Positions 9,177 to 18,145 of a stretch of 64,000 bases of DNA are shown piece by piece; position 1 is the first letter of the stretch; each line of letters begins with the position of its first letter. The position numbers and the translations under genes are program-made. The DNA is from Lysinibacillus composti. Lineage in GTDB: Bacteria; Bacillota; Bacilli; Bacillales_A; Planococcaceae. The notes under the pieces are model-generated. The model was given only the letters and a program-made list of their open reading frames with translations. It made no database searches and had not been told where the DNA came from. The stretch spans positions 1-64,000 of the forward strand of contig NZ_JAFBDY010000001.1 in the NCBI RefSeq assembly GCF_016908465.1, given 5' to 3'.

Positions 9177-9212
9177 TAAAAAAAACCTTTGAAATTATTC
9201 TTTCTTCAAAGG
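9177..9212 (-). terminator. yidD terminator overlapping its 3' end
   Basis: On the minus strand CCTTTGAA / TTCAAAGG forms a stem followed by a run of eight or more U (A run at 9178-9185 on plus). The yidD stop codon (9195-9197) lies in the loop, and the last codons of yidD form one arm. Confidence 0.85.
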
Positions 9213-9428
9213 CCATTTTTCAGGGACTGGATCAAATCCTCCTGGATGGAACGGTTGACATTTTAAAATACGAATTGTTGTTAATATAACACCTTTAATA
9301 GCTCCGTGCTTTTGAAATGCCTCCAACCCATATTGTGAACAAGTAGGATGAAAACGGCATGATGGTGGTGTCACTGGTGAAATAAACTTGCGGTAAAATC
9401 TAATGAGCCATATAAAAGGATATTTCAT
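9195..9428 (-). CDS. yidD: Membrane protein insertion efficiency factor YidD
   Basis: 77 aa, the usual length. The family signature is complete: [31 protein letters not shown] with its Cys residues, and [10 protein letters not shown]. YidD proteins are membrane-associated and assist insertion through YidC. The ATG overlaps the stop of an upstream 55-aa membrane protein as ATGA, so the two are translationally coupled. The C-terminus is encoded within its terminator stem. Confidence 0.96.
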   Translation of the reverse strand: MKYPFIWLIRFYRKFISPVTPPSCRFHPTCSQYGLEAFQKHGAIKGVILTTIRILKCQPFHPGGFDPVPEKWPLKKE

Positions 9429-9592
9429 TTCTTTTTCGACTCTTTTTCATTTGTAAATTGTTGTACTGGCATTGGATCAATTGTTTGCTTAAAAGCACCG
9501 CGTTTTCTGGAAACAATAAATACAACTGCTCCAATAATGATGAGTACATAAATAATTGCAACTAAAACAAGGATTGCAAGTGTCGTATCCAA
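9425..9592 (-). CDS. Small single-pass membrane protein upstream of yidD
   Basis: 55 aa, starting at TTG 9592 behind a good AGAGGTGAT site. Residues 5-28 form one hydrophobic helix ([20 protein letters not shown]), followed by a basic SRKRG and a charged, lysine-rich tail ending EKESKKK. Its stop overlaps the yidD start by 4 bp. No family is recognised. The strong ribosome site, clean membrane topology and coupling make it a probable real gene missed by ATG-only or length-limited calling. A link to YidD or YidC function is only suggested by position. Confidence 0.72.
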   Translation of the reverse strand: MDTTLAILVLVAIIYVLIIIGAVVFIVSRKRGAFKQTIDPMPVQQFTNEKESKKK

Positions 9593-9794
9593 TTTTATCA
9601 CCTCTTAAAATCACTAATTCAATTATAGAACAATTCTTAGGAAATCAAAGAAAATAAATTCGAATATTATTTTAAAATTAGGAAATAGTAAAACTGATTT
9701 TATAAATGCTGAGCACTTTACGAATGTATTGATTACAACTTCAATTTATTCGATCAAAGATGCATGTTTTTAATAATAATTTGAGGTGAGTTAA

Positions 9795-10235
9795 ATGGCA
9801 AAAAATTTAGTAGAACAACTAAATGATTTAGTAGCAACTTGGTCTGTACTTTATACAAAACTGCATAATTATCATTGGTATGTAACGGGCCCTTCGTTTT
9901 TTACATTGCATAGTAAATTTGAAGAATTATACAACGAAGTCACATTAAATTTAGATGAAGTAGCAGAGCGCATTTTATCAAAAGGTGGTAAACCAGTAGC
10001 TACATTAAGAGAACATTTAGAGATGTCCCTTGTTCAAGAGGCAAATGGAAATGAAACAACAAACGAAATGGTTCAAACGATTATTACTGATTTTACAACC
10101 ATTATGAAAGCCCTAAAAGAAGCGATGAATCAAGCAGGAGAAGAAGGAGATGACCGTACAGAAGATATGTTAAATGCGACCTTCCAAAGTCTAGAAAAAC
10201 ATTCATGGATGCTCAATGCATTTCTTGGAGAATAG
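9795..10235 (+). CDS. dps: Dps-family DNA-protecting ferritin
   Basis: 146 aa, typical Dps length. It forms dodecamers that oxidise and store iron and shield DNA under stress. The ferroxidase ligands are visible: LHNYHWYVTGPSFFTLHSKFEELY carries the conserved His and the Asp/Glu partners follow in EVTLNLDEVAERILSKGG. AGGTGAG precedes the ATG. Single gene with its own terminator. No convincing PerR box or SigB promoter was found upstream, so its control is not clear from sequence. Confidence 0.95.
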   Translation: MAKNLVEQLNDLVATWSVLYTKLHNYHWYVTGPSFFTLHSKFEELYNEVTLNLDEVAERILSKGGKPVATLREHLEMSLVQEANGNETTNEMVQTIITDFTTIMKALKEAMNQAGEEGDDRTEDMLNATFQSLEKHSWMLNAFLGE

Positions 10236-10247
10236 TACTTATGATAT

Positions 10248-10285
10248 GCACGATTTGTTGATAGATGAGCGAATCGTGCTTTTTG
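10248..10285 (+). terminator. dps terminator
   Basis: The stem GCACGATT (10248-10255) / AATCGTGC (10272-10279) is followed by a T run. Confidence 0.85.
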
Positions 10286-10332
10286 AATAGGTTTAAATTT
10301 TTGTTTCATACTATAAAAAAGGAGTGGAGCTC

Positions 10333-10641
10333 ATGGATACTACTTCAATTTATGTTTCCGTTGCTAATCAATCTTTTAGTTATGCGCCATGTGGGTTACC
10401 TTGTGAATTTGAATTAAAAATGGATCGTCATAGAGCTAGAATTTTTGAAAAGCTTTTTACGCAGCTTAATTCTTTAGAATTTGATAATCTTGTTCGTGCA
10501 CATTTACCTTATATTCCATATCATTTAGATGAAGTAAATGATGAAATTGATGGCCGCTTGAAAAGAGTATACGCGCTAATTCATGAATTTGGCGATGAGA
10601 AAACAAGGGAATTTGTGGAACAATTACCTTATTTCCATTGA
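10333..10641 (+). CDS. Hypothetical protein, 102 aa
   Basis: A start at ATG 10333 is chosen because AAAGGAG lies 8 bases before it; a GTG 9 bases upstream lies inside that ribosome site. The protein is soluble and mixed alpha/beta in appearance, with a CGLPC pair of cysteines near residue 20 (APCGLPCEFEL), then a helical, charged middle (DRHRARIFEKLFTQL) and a short C-terminal helix ending EQLPYFH. The two cysteines could bind metal or form a disulfide. No family is recognised. It sits between dps and the NUDIX gene. Confidence 0.7.
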   Translation: MDTTSIYVSVANQSFSYAPCGLPCEFELKMDRHRARIFEKLFTQLNSLEFDNLVRAHLPYIPYHLDEVNDEIDGRLKRVYALIHEFGDEKTREFVEQLPYFH

Positions 10642-10839
10642 ATCCAAAACATCCCTTCGATATTCTATTATTAGAACTGACTAGTTTAAACGTACCAAAG
10701 CTAAAGTTGCTGCTTCGATTCCTTTTGCTCGAAGTGTTTCTCCCTACAAATACGGATGGCAAAAAAATGCTGTTTTGGGGTTATAAGTAGCAAAGTTTAA
10801 TTGGACTTTTTAAGCTTTTCTAATAGGAGTTGAGAAGGG

Positions 10840-11307
10840 ATGTTTCAATTTATTGATGAGAATGGCCATAAAGTAGTACTAAGATTTGATCAAGGACCTT
10901 TTGAAATAGAACCTAAGCATGTATTAACATTTGTTAATTATCATGATAAGTGGCTTTGTACTATTCATAAAAAACGCGGAGTAGAGTTCCCTGGGGGCAA
11001 AGTAGAACCGGGTGAAACTTTAAAACAAGCTGCGATTCGGGAAGTGTACGAAGAGACTGCTGTACATATAACAGACCTAAAATGGTTTGCTTATTATATT
11101 GTTTATGATGAGAGCCCGTTTTGTAAGGCTGTATTCACGGGTAAAGTTGAAAAAATAGATGAATTCATTGAAGAACATGAAACTCTCGGGATGACTTGGC
11201 TTACAACAGAAGAATTAGAAAATCATCCGAATTTAAGCTTTTATATGAGAGATGAAGGTATGAAAAAGATGTTACAGGAAGTGAAGAACCTTGAAAGAAA
11301 ATGGTAG
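10840..11307 (+). CDS. ytkD: NUDIX hydrolase, YtkD/MutT-like
   Basis: 155 aa. The Nudix box runs at residues 51-73: GGKVEPGETLKQAAIRE followed by VYEETA. The consensus Gly after EE-x is Ala here. In B. subtilis YtkD is an 8-oxo-dGTP/nucleoside-triphosphate pyrophosphohydrolase next to dps, and the position here agrees, though NUDIX substrates are hard to call from sequence. GGAG ribosome site, ATG start. Its 3' end overlaps the next gene by 17 bp, suggesting one transcript. Confidence 0.85.
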   Translation: MFQFIDENGHKVVLRFDQGPFEIEPKHVLTFVNYHDKWLCTIHKKRGVEFPGGKVEPGETLKQAAIREVYEETAVHITDLKWFAYYIVYDESPFCKAVFTGKVEKIDEFIEEHETLGMTWLTTEELENHPNLSFYMRDEGMKKMLQEVKNLERKW

Positions 11308-12091
11308 TATTGAATCAATTAGAAAATTTCCTTGTCCAAATCCCAATATTGAAATTAAAGAAATTTTGTATTGGTCGCAAGGATATCGTGTAAAAGGTCT
11401 TTTAGCAAAACCTAAAAAAACTGGTGATTATGACGCCTTACTTTATTTGCGCGGGGGCCTACAATCCCTTGGAAATGTACGACCAGCCCGAATTGCAGAA
11501 TTCGCACAACAGGGATTTGTCGTGTTTGCTCCTTATTATAGAGGAAATCGTGGTGGTGAAGGTCGTGATGAGTTTGCTGGAGAGGACCGATATGATGCCT
11601 TATATGGCGCAGATATTTTAAAGGTGTTTTCTAATAAACCGACCTTTCATGTTTTTGGGTTTTCGCGAGGTGGTTTAATGGCGTTATGGACAACAATTCT
11701 TAGAGATGATGTTGCATCATGCGTAACTTGGGCGGGTGTATCTGATGTAGTTTCAATGTACAATGAACGTGTTGATATGCGCAGAACGATAAAGCGAATT
11801 ATTGGTGGTTCTCCAAGTAAATTAAGAGAATTATATGATGAACGAACTCCATTATTTAATATTGAGAAAGTAAATGCACCTGTTTTAATTATTCATGGAA
11901 CAGAAGATGAGAATGTCAGTATTAATCACTCCTATCAATTAGAACAGGCATTAATGAAACAACAAAAAACGGTTGAAACATGGTTTTCATCAGGGTTATC
12001 ACATCATTATCCGCCTGAAAAGAATCGACAGACTGTTCGAGCATTAAGTGAATGGATGAAAACAAAGGAAGTGTCTGGAAAGGCATTTTAA
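11291..12091 (+). CDS. ytmA: S9-type alpha/beta hydrolase, YtmA-like peptidase
   Basis: 266 aa. The prolyl-oligopeptidase-like catalytic domain is without the propeller. The nucleophile elbow is GFSRGG (about residue 124), the acid lies in HGTEDENVS and the His in GLSHHYPP. It begins at TTG 11291 inside the end of the NUDIX gene, with AGGAAG at about nine bases. No secretion signal, so cytoplasmic. It matches YtmA of B. subtilis by size and neighbourhood from memory; the natural substrate is unknown. Confidence 0.85.
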   Translation: MKENGSIESIRKFPCPNPNIEIKEILYWSQGYRVKGLLAKPKKTGDYDALLYLRGGLQSLGNVRPARIAEFAQQGFVVFAPYYRGNRGGEGRDEFAGEDRYDALYGADILKVFSNKPTFHVFGFSRGGLMALWTTILRDDVASCVTWAGVSDVVSMYNERVDMRRTIKRIIGGSPSKLRELYDERTPLFNIEKVNAPVLIIHGTEDENVSINHSYQLEQALMKQQKTVETWFSSGLSHHYPPEKNRQTVRALSEWMKTKEVSGKAF

Positions 12092-12152
12092 CACCACTTA
12101 TAGGCAAAGAGGACATATGCGATATTTTTGTTCAAGTTATTTAAATATAAGA

Positions 12153-12195
12153 AAGGGACTGATCAGAAATTGACTTCTGAACAGTCCCTTTTATA
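12153..12195. terminator. Bidirectional terminator between ytmA and pckA
   Basis: A long stem, AAGGGACTG-A-TCAGAA with TTCTGA-A-CAGTCCCTT, encloses a six-base loop (12153-12190). T-rich flanks occur on both sides. The AAGGGACTG sequence recurs in other terminators of the window. Confidence 0.88.
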
Positions 12196-12226
12196 TGATA
12201 TTAAGTTAAAAACATTATGTCGGTAA

Positions 12227-13813
12227 TTAAACTAAAGGTCCACCGTTATTAGTGATTTCTTCAGAAACGTTACTGAATTTATTAAAGTTTTCTTTAAATA
12301 AATCCGCTAATTGTTTAGCTTTTTGATCATAAGCTTCTTTATCTGCCCAAGCATCACGTGGATTTAAAACTTCGCTAGGTACACCCTCTACTGTTATAGG
12401 AATGTGTAATCCAAATACAGTATCTTGAGTTGTAGCAACATCATTTAGTTTACCATCAATTGCTGCACGAACCATTGTACGAGTATAAGAAAGCTTCATA
12501 CGACTACCTACACCATATTCTCCACCAGTCCAACCAGTGTTTACTAGGAATACTTGTGCGCCGTGCTCGTCAATTTTTTCACCTAACATTTCAGCGTAAC
12601 GAGTTGCTGGAAGTGGAAGGAATGGTGAACCGAAACATGTTGAGAAAACAGGTTCTGGTTCTGTTACACCACGTTCTGTACCTGCTAATTTTGAAGTGAA
12701 TCCACTTAAGAAGTGATACATTGCTTGCTCTTTTGTTAACTTCGAAATAGGAGGTAGTACACCGAATGCATCAGCAGTTAAAAATACGATTGTTTTTGGG
12801 TGACCAGCAACAGAAGGCGTTACAATATTATCAATATAATGAATTGGATATGCAGCACGTGTGTTTTCTGTTAATGAATTATCATCATAATTTGGAATAC
12901 GAGTTTCTGAATCGACTACAACGTTTTCTAAAACTGAGCCGAAACGGATTGCATTATAAATTTCTGGTTCTTTTTCAGCAGAAAGGTTAATTGTTTTAGC
13001 GTAGCAACCACCTTCGATATTAAAGACACCATTATCAGACCAACCGTGTTCATCGTCACCGATTAATTTACGGTTTGCATCTGCAGATAATGTAGTTTTA
13101 CCAGTACCTGATAAACCGAAGAATAAAGCTACATCGCCAGCTTCGCCAACGTTAGCTGAACAGTGCATTGAAAGGATTCCACTTTCTGGTAATAAGTAGT
13201 TCATAATTCCGAAAATAGATTTTTTCATTTCACCAGCGTATTCAGTACCACCAATCAGGATGATCTTTTTCTCTAAAGAAACAATAATAAATGTTTCTGA
13301 ATTTGTACCATCAATTGCTGGGTCTGCTTTAAAGCCAGGAGCAGATACAATTGTAAATTCTGCTTCGTGAGATTTCAACTCATCTTCAGTTGGACGGATA
13401 AATAGTTGATGACAGAAGAGATTATGCCAAGCGTATTCGTTTACTACTTGAATATGGAGTTGAGAATCTTTGTCTGCACCAGCGAATCCTTTAAATACGA
13501 ATAATTCATCTTTTTCCTTTAAATAATTAACAACTTTAATATAAAGTTGATCAAATACCTCAGATGAGATTGGTTGGTTTACTTTACCCCAATCAATTTT
13601 ATCTTGAGAGCTTTCTTCAACAACAGTATATTTATCTTTTGGTGATCGACCAGTATATTTCCCAGTTTTGGCAACGATAGCACCGTCAGCGGTAAGGTCA
13701 GCCTCCCCTCTTGAGGTAGCTTTTTCAACTAATTGTGGTACCGAAAGTTGGACATTTATGTTCTTACCGTTTAATAATTCCTTCAGTTCGTTAGCGATTT
13801 CTACTGAATTCAT
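12227..13813 (-). CDS. pckA: Phosphoenolpyruvate carboxykinase (ATP)
   Basis: 528 aa, normal length. It converts oxaloacetate and ATP to PEP, the entry to gluconeogenesis. Motifs are [13 protein letters not shown] (kinase-1a P-loop), the metal/kinase-2 region [23 protein letters not shown] and the substrate-binding TGRSPKDK near residue 55. It is transcribed away from metK, sharing a 200-bp divergent region. Its control (CcpN in B. subtilis) cannot be confirmed, since no certain operator was seen. Confidence 0.98.
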   Translation of the reverse strand: MNSVEIANELKELLNGKNINVQLSVPQLVEKATSRGEADLTADGAIVAKTGKYTGRSPKDKYTVVEESSQDKIDWGKVNQPISSEVFDQLYIKVVNYLKEKDELFVFKGFAGADKDSQLHIQVVNEYAWHNLFCHQLFIRPTEDELKSHEAEFTIVSAPGFKADPAIDGTNSETFIIVSLEKKIILIGGTEYAGEMKKSIFGIMNYLLPESGILSMHCSANVGEAGDVALFFGLSGTGKTTLSADANRKLIGDDEHGWSDNGVFNIEGGCYAKTINLSAEKEPEIYNAIRFGSVLENVVVDSETRIPNYDDNSLTENTRAAYPIHYIDNIVTPSVAGHPKTIVFLTADAFGVLPPISKLTKEQAMYHFLSGFTSKLAGTERGVTEPEPVFSTCFGSPFLPLPATRYAEMLGEKIDEHGAQVFLVNTGWTGGEYGVGSRMKLSYTRTMVRAAIDGKLNDVATTQDTVFGLHIPITVEGVPSEVLNPRDAWADKEAYDQKAKQLADLFKENFNKFSNVSEEITNNGGPLV

Positions 13814-13965
13814 CGATCAAATACCATCCTTTTTTATAAAATTCCCAAGACATGGGAGGTTTAAATAATTTCAAAAATAGTATAACACATTGATTTAAAT
13901 AATCTATACTAATGGGATAAAAATTTTGATGATTTTTAAAAGTTTTCTGAACGAACCAAAAACAT

Positions 13966-13994
13966 TTGACAGACATAAATACATTACGTATGAT
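13966..13994 (+). promoter_or_regulatory. SigA promoter of metK
   Basis: TTGACA at 13966-13971, an exact 17-bp spacer and TATGAT at 13989-13994. The predicted start is about ten bases before the SAM aptamer. Confidence 0.92.
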
Positions 13995-14011
13995 GTTATA
14001 TTGAACGGATA

Positions 14012-14200
14012 CTCTTATCCCGAGCTGGTGGAGGGTCAGGCCCTATGAAACCCGGCAACCTGCAATATATTTTAAATAAAATATAAAGTGTTGGTGCTAA
14101 TCCTGATGCAAGGGAATTTCCCCTTGAACGATAAGAGTGAAAGGTAATGAATTAATTTTTCCTTTCCTCATGTAAAAACGTGAGTAAGGAATTTTTTTTT
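14012..14200 (+). promoter_or_regulatory. SAM (S-box) riboswitch controlling metK
   Basis: The aptamer closes with P1 CTCTTAT (14012-14018) / ATAAGAG (14131-14137). Inside are the S-box core GAGCTGGTGGAGGG, CCCGGCAACC and the conserved GGTGCTAATCCTGATGCAAGGG segment. The expression platform is a terminator at about 14160-14200: TCCTT and CTCATGT pair with ACGTGAG and AAGGA, followed by nine or more T. SAM binding should stop transcription before metK, a direct feedback loop. About 170 bases of leader follow the terminator before the metK ribosome site. Confidence 0.97.
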
Positions 14201-14383
14201 GTTTAAAATAAGAACGATAGTAGAATTGATTATATACTACTTAATTTATTTTTGCCTTTCTAAGTCCTCGTGTTAAAAAGCAGTAACGGCTTGAAGTTCA
14301 ATTCCTTTGGGAACGGACTAGACATGGGTAATGAGTACCGTATCAAAATCGAGAAAAACTCTACGATGCTAGGAGGAAACCAA

Positions 14384-15580
14384 ATGACAAACCGTCGACT
14401 GTTTACATCAGAAAGTGTAACAGAAGGGCATCCGGATAAGATTTGTGACCAAATTTCCGATGCGATTTTAGATGCAATTTTAACAGAAGATCCAAATGCA
14501 CGCGTTGCTTGCGAAACAACTGTAACAACTGGCTTAGTCCTTGTTGCAGGTGAAATAACTACATCTACTTATGTAGATATCAAAAGCGTTGTTCGTGATA
14601 CAGTAACTAGTATTGGCTATACACGAGGAAAATATGGCTTTGACGCTGAAAATTTAGCTGTTCTTACTGCAATCGGTGAGCAATCACCTGATATTGCACA
14701 AGGCGTAGACCAAGCTCTTGAAGCACGTGAAGGTTCTATGACTGATGAGGATATTGAAGCAATCGGTGCAGGTGACCAAGGATTAATGTTTGGATACGCT
14801 TGTAATGAAACACCTGAACTAATGCCTTTACCAATTAGTTTAGCTCATAAATTAGCACGTCGTTTAACTGAAGTACGTAAATCTAAAGAAATCCCTTATT
14901 TACGTCCTGATGGTAAAACACAAGTAACTGTTGAATATGATGAAAACAATCATCCAGTTCGTATTGACACAATTGTCATTTCTACTCAACATGACGAAGA
15001 TGTTACACTAGAACAAATTCATTCAGACTTAAAAGAACATGTAATTGGACATGTTGTTCCACAGGAATTAATTGATGGAGATACTAAATACTTCATTAAC
15101 CCAACAGGTCGCTTTGTAATTGGTGGGCCTAAAGGAGATGCTGGACTTACAGGTCGAAAAATTATCGTGGACACTTACGGTGGTTATGCACGTCATGGCG
15201 GGGGAGCATTCTCAGGAAAAGATCCAACAAAAGTTGACCGTTCAGCAGCATATGCAGCACGTTATGTTGCCAAAAATATCGTTGCTTCTGGTTTAGCGGA
15301 AAGAGCAGAAGTGCAGCTTGCTTATGCAATTGGTGTAGCACGTCCAGTGTCAATTTCAATTGATACTTTCGGTACAGGTAAAGTAGCTGAAAACCAACTA
15401 GTAGAATGGGTTAATGAGCTATTTGATTTACGCCCGGCAGGAATCATTAAAATGCTTGACCTTCGCAGACCAATTTACAAACAAACTGCAGCTTATGGAC
15501 ATTTCGGTCGTACTGATTTAAATGTTCCTTGGGAAAGCACTGATATCGCTGAAAAATTAAAAGAAAAAGCCAACTTATAA
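14384..15580 (+). CDS. metK: S-adenosylmethionine synthetase
   Basis: 398 aa. It makes SAM from methionine and ATP. Motifs include [21 protein letters not shown], the ATP-binding [12 protein letters not shown] and the phosphate loop [16 protein letters not shown]. The ATG at 14384 is chosen because a perfect AGGAGG lies at 14371-14376 and family members begin near [19 protein letters not shown]. The frame stays open for 38 more codons upstream, but that segment looks like leader RNA. Control is by the SAM riboswitch, and a terminator follows. Confidence 0.98.
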   Translation: MTNRRLFTSESVTEGHPDKICDQISDAILDAILTEDPNARVACETTVTTGLVLVAGEITTSTYVDIKSVVRDTVTSIGYTRGKYGFDAENLAVLTAIGEQSPDIAQGVDQALEAREGSMTDEDIEAIGAGDQGLMFGYACNETPELMPLPISLAHKLARRLTEVRKSKEIPYLRPDGKTQVTVEYDENNHPVRIDTIVISTQHDEDVTLEQIHSDLKEHVIGHVVPQELIDGDTKYFINPTGRFVIGGPKGDAGLTGRKIIVDTYGGYARHGGGAFSGKDPTKVDRSAAYAARYVAKNIVASGLAERAEVQLAYAIGVARPVSISIDTFGTGKVAENQLVEWVNELFDLRPAGIIKMLDLRRPIYKQTAAYGHFGRTDLNVPWESTDIAEKLKEKANL

Positions 15581-15618
15581 ATTATTTTTCTTGCAGGGAA
15601 ATATAAAATAAAGCAAGG

Positions 15619-15655
15619 AATAGCTGTCCGGAAATTTTTCTGGACAGCTATTTTT
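15619..15655 (+). terminator. metK terminator
   Basis: The stem AATAGCTGTCC / GGACAGCTATT encloses a loop with a short T run, followed by TTTTT. Confidence 0.93.
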
Positions 15656-15707
15656 ACATAGAATTGGTTTTATTAAATCATCTTTCAGAATATCTACTAT
15701 CAGCTTC

Positions 15708-16256
15708 TTAGTATTCTTCGTAGGAAGCCTCTGTTTCTAAGATTTTATTATAAAGTTGTTCTTTCACCTTTACGTCCAATGTGCTTGTTGGAATAATTTC
15801 TAAACTAGACCCATTTTGAAATTGAAAAATATATTTTTCAGCTTCGTTAGTTTGTTCATTATACGTTTCGTGAACCACGTTAGTAATTTCATCCCACTGA
15901 TAAATCGTTTTTTCACCGAAAAGAGGATTATATTCGATATAGTTTTCATCGAAATATACATAATAGCCTGTACCTAAACTATAAAGTTGAATAAAACTGA
16001 AGATAGCAAAAAGGCTAAAGAAAATCTTAACAAAAATTGATTTAATAAAATAAAGAAAAAGTAAGGTAATGAAAGCAACTCCAAATGCTAATCCATACAT
16101 AATGAAGCTTTTGCTATATGTAATAATTGCGATTTTTTCTTGATTGTCAAATAAAATAGATGTTACAACTATAGGCGTAAGCAAAACAATAATTGGTGCA
16201 GTAATTAGAATGAGTACAGATAGAACCCAATACAAATTTTTTCGGTTATTTAACAA
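15708..16256 (-). CDS. Hypothetical membrane protein with PH-like tail
   Basis: 182 aa from TTG 16256, behind AAAAGGGG. Three hydrophobic segments are visible: about 8-33, 50-70 and 72-92. The C-terminal 80 residues are soluble, with a pattern like bacterial PH-type domains (YYVYFDENYIEYNPLFGEKTIYQWDEITNV). Topology suggests a membrane-anchored cytoplasmic domain. No named family is recognised. It is a single gene between metK and ytoA. Confidence 0.72.
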   Translation of the reverse strand: MLNNRKNLYWVLSVLILITAPIIVLLTPIVVTSILFDNQEKIAIITYSKSFIMYGLAFGVAFITLLFLYFIKSIFVKIFFSLFAIFSFIQLYSLGTGYYVYFDENYIEYNPLFGEKTIYQWDEITNVVHETYNEQTNEAEKYIFQFQNGSSLEIIPTSTLDVKVKEQLYNKILETEASYEEY

Positions 16257-16399
16257 AGTGTTGACCCCTTTTGTTTTTCATGATTCTGTTCAACATGGAA
16301 TTTGTTGTACTTTCAAATACACGATTGGCATAATTGATTGATATAATCATATTCTTCTGTCTATTAAATAATGAATTACATAACAATTAGGGGGATGAA

Positions 16400-16434
16400 A
16401 AAAAGTTATGATGACTTAATGCTCATAACTTTTT
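16400..16434 (-). terminator. ytoA terminator
   Basis: The stem AAAAAGTTATGA (16400-16411) / TCATAACTTTTT (16423-16434) is followed on the minus strand by a U run (A run at 16398-16404). Confidence 0.8.
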
Positions 16435-16442
16435 AAATTCTA

Positions 16443-16958
16443 TTATTTTTTTTGTAATGATTTGTAGTATTGTCCTTTTTCTACATATTCACGGATGATT
16501 CGGTCCATATCTGTGCGATCTTCTTCAGTAATTTCCCTTACAACTTTTGCAGGTCTTCCCATAGCAAGAGAATTTGGTGGGATCTTTTTACCCGGAGGCA
16601 CTAGGCTACCAGCTCCGATAAAAGCACCTTCACCAATTTCAGCGCGGTCTAAAATAATGGAACCCATGCCAATTAAAGCTCGTTTACGAATAACACAGCT
16701 ATGTAACGTCACTTGGTGGCCAATTGTCACTTCGTCTTCTATAATTAGAGGATTATTAGGACTTTGATGTAAGCAGCTAAGATCTTGGATGCTGCAACGT
16801 TTTCCAATAATTGTTGGTGCAACATCCCCCCGAATGACTGTGTTAAACCATATGGAGGTTTCGGCACCGATCGTTACATCACCCGTAATTGTTGCATAGT
16901 CTGCAATATAAACAGATGGGTCAATCTTAGGATTTTTTTCTTTAAAGGGATAAATCAT
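16443..16958 (-). CDS. ytoA: Gamma-carbonic-anhydrase-like hexapeptide protein YtoA
   Basis: 171 aa. A left-handed beta-helix protein with repeated hexapeptides (ITGDVTIG, IRGDVAPTIIG, VTIGHQVTLHS, IGMGSIILD, IGEGAFIGAGS). His ligands of the gamma-CA class are visible in SCLHQSP and GHQVTLHSC, so metal binding is likely; carbonic anhydrase activity is not shown for this group as far as I know. The start is the ATG at 16958, seven bases after GAGGAG; a second ATG 15 bases upstream overlaps that site. It matches B. subtilis YtoA by length and start. Confidence 0.9.
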   Translation of the reverse strand: MIYPFKEKNPKIDPSVYIADYATITGDVTIGAETSIWFNTVIRGDVAPTIIGKRCSIQDLSCLHQSPNNPLIIEDEVTIGHQVTLHSCVIRKRALIGMGSIILDRAEIGEGAFIGAGSLVPPGKKIPPNSLAMGRPAKVVREITEEDRTDMDRIIREYVEKGQYYKSLQKK

Positions 16959-17089
16959 CGTATAACTCCTCATTTCTAAGTATTATAATAATTATCGTAT
17001 CAAATAAAATTAAAAATTGAAAATATTAACAATAGTAAAGTGGCTGCCTAAAAATTACCTTTTGGACAGCAGTCTCTGGAGGAATAACA

Positions 17090-17893
17090 ATGTGGAAATG
17101 GGAAGCAGAAGGAAAACCTAAAGCAGTAGTTGTGATTATTCATAGTGCTTTTGAGCATCATCAGTGGTATGCATGGCTGATTGAACAATTTAGGTCAGAA
17201 GGTTATCACGTTGTCATGGGTGACTTGCCAGGTCACGGTGAGGATGCTAAATATAATAGGGTACATGATGAAACAGTCGTTGAATATATGCTATATATTA
17301 AACACTTAATGCAAATCGCATTAACTTATGGAATGCCTGTTTTTATCCTTGGACAAGGATTAGGTGGAACTTTAGCCATTCAATTCCTTAAAAAAAATAA
17401 AGTAGAATGTGCAGGATTAATTTTAAGTTCACCGTGGTTGCATTTGAAAAAGAAAACAAATCTTTTAACGAATGCATTAACCTCTCTAGGAACAATAACA
17501 CCAAAGAAGAAAATCTCACTCGATTTGGATAAAAAATTATTAACGAGACATTTAGAAGGTTATCATGAAATGACAGGCGAACTACCTTATAATTCGAATA
17601 TTACTGTGCGTTCTTTTCGGAGCCTTCAACAATTGATGAAAAATCTTACAACTCAAGAAGAAAGTTCATTGTCATTACCTCTTTTAATGATGACAGCTCA
17701 ACAAGATAAAATCACAGACGTGAAAATATCGAAAAAGTGGCTATTACAACAAGGTGCATCAGAAATACATTATAAGGATTGGGCATACAGCTACCATAAT
17801 TTATTTCACGATCAAGAAAGAGAATTAGTTTTTATTTATGTAAAAGATTTTATGAATAATGTAATGCGTTCTCTTGGTTATATTATTAAATAA
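17090..17893 (+). CDS. YtpA-like alpha/beta hydrolase lacking the nucleophile Ser
   Basis: 267 aa, colinear with B. subtilis YtpA (a lysophospholipase linked to bacilysocin). Conserved parts include the N-terminus MWKWEAEGKPKAVVVIIH, GYHVVMGDLPGHGED, the acid region MMTAQQDKITD and the terminal His (AYSYHNLFHD). The nucleophile elbow, normally GHSMGG, reads GQGLGG: residue 90 is Gly (GGA, 17357-17359) where Ser is expected. The oxyanion segment HG-x is HSA. It therefore keeps the fold but probably not esterase activity, unless another residue substitutes. GGAGG site, ATG start. Confidence 0.85.
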   Translation: MWKWEAEGKPKAVVVIIHSAFEHHQWYAWLIEQFRSEGYHVVMGDLPGHGEDAKYNRVHDETVVEYMLYIKHLMQIALTYGMPVFILGQGLGGTLAIQFLKKNKVECAGLILSSPWLHLKKKTNLLTNALTSLGTITPKKKISLDLDKKLLTRHLEGYHEMTGELPYNSNITVRSFRSLQQLMKNLTTQEESSLSLPLLMMTAQQDKITDVKISKKWLLQQGASEIHYKDWAYSYHNLFHDQERELVFIYVKDFMNNVMRSLGYIIK

Positions 17894-17955
17894 ACTTTTC
17901 AATTTATATAATCAGGTAGTTATGAAACTTACTAGTGATTGAATTCAATTTTTTT

Positions 17956-17985
17956 AGGGTGTCTAATTCGACATCCTTTTTTATT
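17956..17985 (+). terminator. Terminator after the YtpA-like gene
   Basis: The stem AGGGTGTC / GACATCCT (one G-U pair) is followed by six T. Confidence 0.8.
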
Positions 17986-18073
17986 TTAAGTAGAAAAATG
18001 TCGAAAAAATACTCATTTTCCCTTGTTGTATAACAGTTTTACATCACCTTTTATCTGAATATATAAATAATTG

Positions 18074-18102
18074 TTGAATCAGAAAAGTTGTTTCTGTAAT
18101 AT
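18074..18102 (+). promoter_or_regulatory. Promoter of alsT
   Basis: TTGAAT at 18074-18079, a 17-bp spacer and TAATAT at 18097-18102, 43 bp before the start codon. Confidence 0.75.
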
Positions 18103-18145
18103 ATAAGAATATTCCAACAACAATATATTTAAAAGGGGTGTATGT

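Noticed and set aside
9640-9794. PerR box or SigB promoter before dps
   Set aside because: Only short A/T matches (AATAATAATT) were found; no full operator or GTTT/GGGTAT pair is present.
10466-10762. 98-codon minus-strand frame
   Set aside because: Mostly antisense to the 102-aa gene, without a ribosome site.
14270-14383. N-terminal extension of metK by 38 codons
   Set aside because: The extra residues do not fit the family, and a perfect AGGAGG sits just before the ATG at 14384.
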